Shown: one piece after another, positions 58,201 through 64,000 of the stretch | Numbering within the stretch: the stretch's first letter is position 1 | How the letters are laid out: the number at the start of each line of letters is the position of its first letter | Assembly: GCA_964023205.1 (NCBI GenBank) | Contig: OZ026842.1 | Coordinates: forward strand, 35,479,501-35,543,500 | Reading direction: 5' to 3' | Origin: Lutraria lutraria | Taxonomy: Eukaryota; Mollusca; Bivalvia; Venerida; Mactridae | DNA length: 64,000 bases | Notes under the pieces: generated by a model | Told to the model about the DNA's origin: nothing | Database searches by the model: none | Seen by the model: only the letters and a program-made list of their open reading frames with translations | Made by a program: the position numbers and the translations under genes

Positions 58201-59960
58201 GGATGGCCCTACCTCATTTCAACTCAAAATTGTATAGTTATGCGATTTTGGAAAAAAATAATGTGTTGATATGTGATTATCATATTTTTCTTTTGCATTA
58301 TTTGGTAATGACAACGCAATGTTCGGATTCCAATTTATTTCAGGTATCACCGTCATCCGGTTCACATGCAAAGGTTTGAATCTTTTGTACCGGATCAAAG
58401 TATACACAACAGTTTTAGTAAGTGATCCGAAGTTATTGTCTCTGCTAGCTTGCTACTTAGTTTACTCATTCATTCAATCTTTCATTTAACTCATTAGGTC
58501 AATGCTTGACACATAGCAAGTAAATATTGATTAACCTCGATATGTATATATGTATTCCTCAAGTTGGTTATCATGTGTTTTTTTTTATGAAAACAGGAAG
58601 ATGCCGGGAGCTGGTAAAGGGGGAGGGGATTACATGATAGAGGCAAATTTGGCGAATATTCATAAAGCAAATAGGGATGATATACTTTTTTGGGGAACAA
58701 TATAGGGAAGAGGCTGACCGTCAGTGTCACTTTCTAAGAAACCTTTCTAACTAGGATTGATTGTGGCACCAATGGCCAACCTGCAGGTTCATTTGACAAC
58801 TTTTCCTGGTTAATAAACAGCTGAGGAAGAACCCAGGCATCAATTGGGTAGAACCACCAAGCTATCTGGACAGCTTCCTCACGTATAAAATTTGTCTGGT
58901 CCAGGATGGGACTGGAACATAAGCAATGAGGGACTGCTCAACCATGGAAACCCCATCTATAACTTTTACAGTATGTTTATTATTTTGTCTTTTCTCTTGT
59001 ATTTTAGGAATATGTATCATTGAACTTCAGTCATCTAGAAAAGGTTTTTGTTTCAGGTAGGTACTTATATATACAATGATTTGATCCCTATTTTAAAAAA
59101 TCTGATGTGTCATATACTTGCTAACATGTCTTAAAAGAATGGTTCAAGTATTGTGATTATGGAATTGAATTTTTGTTCATATCATTTTATTTATTATCAG
59201 ACTTAACAAAAACTTTACAGGGGCAATTAAATGATTTTGTTAATTTTTGTGTAAGGGGGGGGGGGGGTACCCTAAGCTATTAATGGATATGAACCAATTT
59301 AAAAACTCAAATAAAAATGCATCATCTGCAAAAGAGATAGCTACTTATCTAACACTAATACTATCTAAAAGACTAAGAAAATGAGAGCAAAGAAATGTGT
59401 TTCTTTAATAATTATTGGAGATGAGAAACAAAGCTTTGTTTTCAAAGTTAACTTAATAAAGTTCAATTTCAGGTCGATCTATGGGAGCCAGAGCAGCAGT
59501 TGGTGTAGCTAGTGCTATCAGCGAGTGTAAATTAAACACCTTTATAGCTGGAGTAATCTCCCTTTCATATCCTCTTCATTTGAAGGATAAAAAGTCAGAA
59601 CTAAGAGACTCTTCATTGTATGAGGTTAAAAAACCTACTCTTTTTATAAGTGGAACCAAAGATGAAATGTGTGACGCACAAATATTTGAAGAAGTTTTGA
59701 AGAAAGTGACAAACAATGAAATTCACTGGATACCAAATGCTGATCACAGTCTAAAGGTCAAAGGGTCAAGTGAAAGTGAGGTAGTTGAAGAAATTGCTGA
59801 ATACATTCTCAGTTGGTGCAGACAGCTCTGTAGTTCTCAGACGGAAAGAAAAACTATTCAAGGGACAAAATCCTTAGAAATCGGTACAAAAAGGAAAAAT
59901 AAGTGCATAGTGACAAAGTCAGACAATCTGCAGAAAAAGAGGAAATTACATAAAAACTAA
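55244..59960 (+). CDS. TEX30: TEX30-like alpha/beta hydrolase, six exons
   Basis: Exons 55244-55301, 55931-55949, 57008-57168, 58344-58417, 59008-59056 and 59473-59960, all GT-AG with compatible phases (1, 2, 1, 0, 1), give 282 residues. Start ATG has G at -3 and +4. The core matches TEX30 (testis-expressed 30): LTHGAGGDM after the first strands, RFTCKGLNLLYRIKVY, the nucleophile elbow GRSMGARAA, SYPLH, ISGTKDEMC (acid) and NADHS (base). Ser, Asp and His of a hydrolase triad are all present. TEX30 belongs to the KANL3/TEX30 branch of hydrolases; its substrate is unknown. The N-terminus MVISESPRKRMGRE and the C-terminal tail with KRKNK and KKRKLHKN are basic extensions beyond the vertebrate protein (about 227 residues) and could act as nuclear signals, an inference. 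The second exon is only 19 nt. Confidence 0.9.
55661..55692 (+). repeat. Half copy of the GGTTCCCGTT hairpin element
   Basis: GACTGGTTCCCGTTCATGTT then GCAGCGCACCAG, as in the left half of copy C; the right arm is missing. Lies in TEX30 intron 1. Confidence 0.6.
55745..55815 (+). repeat. Short hairpin element GGTTCCCGTT, copy C
   Basis: TAAACTGGTTCCCGTT ... AACGGGAACCAGTTTA, perfect 16-bp arms, with GATGCAGTGCACCA inside. In TEX30 intron 1. Confidence 0.85.
55931..55949 (+). other. TEX30: 19-nt microexon of the TEX30-like gene
   Basis: Bounded by TTTAATTTCACAG and GTATGT. It enters in phase 1 and leaves in phase 2, which is exactly what is needed to join exon 55244-55301 to exon 57008-57168, coding D-Y-K-M-T-T-R across the joins. 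Without it the two neighbours are out of frame. Confidence 0.8.
58770..58950 (-). mobile_element. SINE family A, reverse copy in TEX30 intron 4
   Basis: GCTGAGGAAGAACCCAGGCA, GGGTAGAACCACCAAGC and GGACAGCTTCCTCACGTA follow the block order of 15606-15833. The tRNA head is decayed. Confidence 0.6.
59255..59267 (+). repeat. Run of 13 G in TEX30 intron 5
   Basis: An uninterrupted G run, unusual in this AT-rich sequence, liable to length error in sequencing or to G-quadruplex formation. Confidence 0.8.
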
Positions 59961-60264
59961 GCATACAAGAATGAATTTCACCTTTAGGAAAACTTGTGAC
60001 TATGAGACCTCATTATGTAGTCAAAACAACAGAATTAACTCAATTAGTCATAAAATCATCATTTTATTCATCAAAACAATTATAAATAAACAATTAATTG
60101 TCACTAATTAAAGTGATTAATAGCTTGTCTCAATAACATTCTAATCTTTAATATTTTGTAATCACCATTCACTCTACTCATCATATTTCCATTAAAGTGT
60201 ATTATTTACAATTGTGCATTTCCTTTTGTTTGTATATGACATTAAGCTGTCACGCTTCAGTCAA

Positions 60265-60270
60265 AATAAA
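60265..60270 (+). terminator. Candidate poly(A) signal of the TEX30-like gene
   Basis: AATAAA 305 bp after the stop codon, in a T/A-rich context; an earlier AATAAA lies near 60087. Confidence 0.4.
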
Positions 60271-60393
60271 GTATAAAGTTCTGTTTATCATGATAACAAT
60301 CAATGTTCTATACTAAATGTATATCTTGATAACAACCAGTCTTCACAGGTCAATGTCTACCTTGACAAAATTTAATTCTTTCAGATAACTTCT

Positions 60394-60568
60394 ATAGCAA
60401 AACCCCTCAAAACCGGACCCCTTCGGGGCTGGGCCAAAAGGTTTTCTGAGAATTCCGGTTTTCACAAAACTTTTGATAAAACATCCAACAAAATGGTACT
60501 TAGAAAATTGTCCGATTTTTGGGGAATTCCTGTTTTCAGACAGTCCGGTGCTCAGGGGTTTTTTGTAT
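60394..60568. mobile_element. MITE with AACCCCTCAAAACCGGAC-type ends
   Basis: Left CAAAACCCCTCAAAACCGGA and right CAGTCCGGTGCTCAGGGGTT are imperfect inverted repeats, about 175 bp. It sits between the 3' ends of TEX30 and MIPEP. Style resembles the pogo-like ends seen at 24665. Confidence 0.6.
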
Positions 60569-60661
60569 ATGATTTTATCATATAATCCTCTTTGGTTACA
60601 GAATTTTTCCCATATATAACACCAAATTCTCAGTCATTTAGGTTGAACACGCAGCAGTAAC

Positions 60662-60667
60662 TTTATT
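60662..60667 (-). terminator. Candidate poly(A) signal of MIPEP
   Basis: AATAAA on the minus strand, 100 bp downstream of the MIPEP stop. Confidence 0.5.
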
Positions 60668-60767
60668 TCAACACCCTTTTAACATCCACTACCATGGAAT
60701 AACTCCTGTCAATAGTAAGTTTAATTCAAGAGAGGTAATGTGATATCCATACAGTTGTCTCCCCTGC

Positions 60768-63514
60768 TCACTCAGGCTTAGGAGTAACTGATCTACGTTT
60801 TAAATCTTCAGTTAATGACTGTGTTAACATGTCAATAGTTGGCTCTTCTCCAAGCAAACCTGAAAACAGTCAAAGAACCATTTTAATTGAATAGGCTATG
60901 AATGCACAGGTAACTGTATCATGAATGGATTATAAAAATTTGAAAAAAAAATTTATTAATATGTTAACATATTAATAATTTTTTTTTTTTTTTCATATTT
61001 TTATAATCTATTCATGATACAGTTACCTGTGATTGGTGCCTCATTCTGATTAAGGCACATTTATATTGTGATGAATATATAAAATGACAAACACAATTAT
61101 TGCTTTGTATCATGTTAATTCACAGTCTTAGATTCAGATGATATTCAATGTGTTGTAACTAAGTGTTAGTATTAAAGATGGTAAAACAGAATTGTAATGC
61201 TACAGAAGCAACTGAGCCCCTATTTTTATTTTATTTCAAATAGGTTGATAGAAGTCATCATTAAGTAGGGGTGGTCACAAAGTTAAATTAATATACTGTG
61301 TATTATGTATGATTTTAAATGCCTAAAACAAATCATTATCCAACAATTCTGATATTGGAGAAGAACAGTTTTAATCCACAAAACATGTCAACACATTTAA
61401 AGAATGCCACAAATAGTACATAAATGTAATGTAAAAAATATGCGGAATGTGTCAATGACAAAGATTTGCAAAAATGACATGAAAGTTATGCTTCTGGCAA
61501 GCACTCCATAAAATGTTTTAAGTGATTAAAAACCTACGCAGAGAAACATACTATGCATGTTAATTAAAAACTGACAAAATATGAGTATTTTGGTACATGC
61601 AGATATCTACTCACTTTTTATAAGATCTTTAGGCTGATGTTCACCACCATGGGCAAGCAACTCTCGTCTGTATTTTTCACCACTTTCCCTAGAAATCAAA
61701 ACATATTTTTTCTAAAACTTTTCAGAAGAATTGTTTTAACTGGAATAGAAATTTGAATAAAAATGTTAAGAGAATACAATAGACACCATGGAAATTTGGC
61801 CCAAAAAGCTGATAACATTTTACTGTGTAAATACTAAATATTGCTGACTGTGCTACAATAAGTAAGAATTCCCACTATGTTTACCTACCTGCAGAATGGA
61901 TCTTTCATAAATAACTGACTCCAAATTCTTGAAGCTACAGCACGTGACATAAGATATGAGTAATATTTTCCTCCATAGCCAACCAGATGACTGAACCTCA
62001 ACTGCCATGCCTACAAACACAAAGTTTTATGTATGTGTATAATAATGGCTTTAAAAATAACCCGTCTGCTTAATCATTGTTGATCAAATAACTCACAATG
62101 ATACTGTAAAAAATAAACTTGTTAAATCGAAGGCGCATGTATGTGATCTAACATTAGCAATGATGACCTTGAAATCAATGGGCTCCAAACAGAATTGGGC
62201 AAGGTGCCCTAACCACAAAACATCTCTTAAACACACATAAAAGTGATTGTTAGAATAAGATGGGCTTAACATTAAAGTGATTGCTACCTAAGGTGGACAC
62301 AAATTGTGCACGTTCAAATTGTGTACCTTCAATCAAGTTTATTTCAATTACAAATACATGTACTTTATAATACAGTCAACCCTCTACACATAGGCCACCT
62401 AACTGAGAGTAGAAATACAGCCTGTATAAACAGTTGGCTTTTACTATAGGTTTATATGATGGATTCTATGAATAAATATGAGGTTGAGCATGGTGACCTT
62501 TATTTGCAAGTGTACAATATTATCGGTACTTTCAATTAAGATCAAATTAAAACTACAAAATAAGTTATAAATGTGATAGGTATGTATTATGAAGATTTTC
62601 CTTTTGTTTGATCAGTGAAAAAAACACTAAAACCAGAGGCAATGGTCCCTGGTTAATAAAGGCTTCCAGGAAACACATACCATTACGTTTTGCACACAAA
62701 GTTCATAGTTCACAGGTTTAACTATGAACTTATCACAAAAATAAACAGAGCCTGAAAATATTCAAATGAAGTAACTTACAGTATTTTCAACGTATGGAAT
62801 TCCGTAATATTTGTTCTGTATTTCTTTAAGGACCTCTGTCGATGTCTTCTTCATTGGAAAGAAACCTGGACCGTGATAAGCCAGATCTACAAGACTATAA
62901 AACACCTGGGTCTGTATATCCTGTAAGTATAGAAAGTCATCTCAAAATACTGCATTATCATCCAGAGAATTGTAAAAAAACACGATTGCCACCTGAAGGC
63001 CTACTGGATAGTAAGACTTTAACCTAGTGAACTTAAAATCAATAAGGGTCATCTACATGCAACGATCAACCTCCAAACCAAATCAGAGGAGCTTAGGCTT
63101 AATCGTTCTCTAGTATTGCTGAGATTAGGTTTGGTTACGGACGGGCCAACCGAGATGGCGAAGCAATATAACCCCTTTTCTTCGAAAGGGGGCATATCAA
63201 GAAGATTGTTCTTAGTAAATGTAAACCTGAGTGACTGTTCAATGTTTTCTACCATTCATAGGTAAATATTGATCAATATGATACTACACTGTATATTTTG
63301 TCTAAAAAACAAAAAGTTTTCTTTTCGGACATCCTTATCATACCGACTTTTCCCATGTTCTGGACAAATACAGACTAAGGTATCCACATATTCTGTGTAA
63401 TGCATAGTAACCTACCGAATATAAAAAGAGTCCTTTACTTTTACAGAAATTTTTCAGCTCCAGACCATCCAGTGGTTTCCCTGTTACATAGTCTTTGGCA
63501 AATGATTGCACAAC
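60768..63514 (-). CDS. MIPEP: Mitochondrial intermediate peptidase, C-terminal five exons (partial)
   Basis: Exons 63514-63416, 62920-62780, 62010-61889, 61689-61616 and 60859-60768, all GT-AG and in phase (0, 0, 2, 1), stop TGA at 60768. Recognisable MIPEP segments: [81 protein letters not shown] and [15 protein letters not shown] is an M3 (thimet oligopeptidase) family zinc metallopeptidase of the mitochondrial matrix that removes an octapeptide from imported precursors already cut by the main processing peptidase. The zinc-binding HExxH, the targeting peptide and the earlier exons lie beyond the right edge of the window. The intron next to the edge shows no exon. The tail after LLGEEP is diverged and ends [10 protein letters not shown]. 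Confidence 0.93.
60905..61031. repeat. 127-bp near-perfect palindrome
   Basis: Arms CACAGGTAACTGTATCATGA and TCATGATACAGTTACCTGTG continue inward through GATTATAAAAAT with one mismatch; the centre is an AT-rich ATGTTAACAT palindrome. It lies in the last MIPEP intron. A single arm is at 38809-38843. It is either a hairpin mobile element or a fold-back MITE. Confidence 0.85.
61060..61520 (+). repeat. ~450-bp diverged duplicate, copy in the last MIPEP intron
   Basis: Counterpart of 54720-55215, in the same orientation. It fills most of the intron between the last two MIPEP exons. Confidence 0.75.
62371..62726. mobile_element. MITE CAGTCAAACCTGTG family, enlarged copy
   Basis: Starts TACAGTCAACCCTCTACACA and a matching TTCACAGGTTTAACTAT lies at about 62710-62726. 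The interior is longer than in the 181-bp copies and includes GGTGACCTTTATTTGC. In a MIPEP intron. Confidence 0.6.
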
Positions 63515-64000
63515 CTACAATGTTGAAAAACGTCATTGAAACCATATTTTCCAGTCCATGCACTTTCAGTGAAAATATTTTTACAATAGTTTCGATGCTT
63601 GATTCTGTCATACTTTTTGCACTTATAAAAAATACTATGGCATTTGTACAAGCTCGCTAAAGCTATGGCATTTGTACAACCTCTCTAAAGCAATACCCTT
63701 TGGGAGTAGCAAAATTATGTTGTTGTTGAGAGGTTGTTGATTTAGAGAGGTTAAATAAATAGTTAAATCATGCAGTGAGAAAATCATGCAGTTGTTGAAG
63801 TGATGTTGTTGCGAGAGAGCCGCTCTGGAGAGGTTGTACTGTATGTTACTTTGATATAAATTTAATAGTACACCAGTGTTAGCCATTTGGATGATCAAAT
63901 CTTTAAAGGAATTATCTAATACAAAGATTTTGATATTTTTCTCTGTAACTGAAATCAAAGACACTAATAAGAAACTTCAAACCTTGATCACCGGTACAAA
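63515..64000. other. MIPEP intron up to the window edge
   Basis: Contains the CAACCTCTCC MITE copy 2 at 63672-63843. The last 15 bases (minus strand TTTGTACCGGTGATC) do not fit the expected MIPEP sequence in any frame and are taken as intron. Confidence 0.5.
63672..63843. mobile_element. MITE with CAACCTCTCC inverted ends, copy 2
   Basis: Left TGTACAACCTCTCTAAAGC and right CTCTGGAGAGGTTGTACTGT. Internal TTGTTGTTGAGAGGTTGTTG blocks as in 22395-22572. The left end appears doubled by a second GTACAAGCTCGCTAAAGC just upstream. Confidence 0.6.

Noticed and set aside
62842..63027. 61-codon plus-strand open frame
   Set aside because: Antisense of a MIPEP exon and adjoining intron.
63985..64000. 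Next MIPEP exon at the window edge
   Set aside because: None of the three minus-strand frames gives the residues expected before VVQSFAKDY, and the donor-like GTTTGA is weak.

Overview
The window is AT-rich animal nuclear DNA: genes are split by GT-AG introns, spacers are long and there are no operons. It carries LINE, SINE and MITE debris in quantity. The tRNA-headed SINE families, one ending in a GACGTTAAACCC-like 3' end and one ending GGGGCGTAAAAC plus an AAAC tail, together with the repeat load, point to a mollusc, most likely a bivalve. The species cannot be read from the sequence.

Layout. 1-3.1 kb holds a degenerate tandem repeat of about 390 bp whose units keep a 15-base box (TGTCCCGAGTGTAAC), bracketed by a perfect 34-bp inverted repeat. 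3.1-16 kb is gene-poor spacer with SINE and MITE copies. 16163-17461 (+) is an intact PKDCC/VLK-like secreted kinase with its whole coding region in one exon. 17.5-24.2 kb is spacer with SINEs, microsatellites and MITEs. 24203-34550 (-) is a three-exon gene, assembled here from splice phases, for a 283-residue claudin/PMP22-like four-pass membrane protein; a second membrane-protein exon lies inside its last intron. 36.6-46.2 kb is a repeat cluster: two nearly identical LINE copies in inverted orientation, several TIR elements, a short hairpin family, a minisatellite and a SINE. 46905-47507 (-) is an exon for an unrecognised multi-pass membrane protein. 49.5-51.8 kb is a tandem pair of 1.12-kb units separated by a long palindrome.

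The best-resolved genes are at the right end. 55244-59960 (+) is a six-exon TEX30-like alpha/beta hydrolase with a 19-nt microexon and all three catalytic triad residues. 60768 to beyond the window edge (-) is the C-terminal part of mitochondrial intermediate peptidase (MIPEP), six exons' worth of which five lie in the window. These two genes are tail to tail, 807 bp apart. A diverged repeat of about 450 bp lies just 5' of TEX30 and again in the last MIPEP intron.

There is no sign that the genes form one pathway: PKDCC-like kinase (secretory lumen or extracellular), membrane proteins, a hydrolase and a mitochondrial processing peptidase. No true tRNA, rRNA or CRISPR array was found. Family calls come from recognised residues only; no database search was possible.
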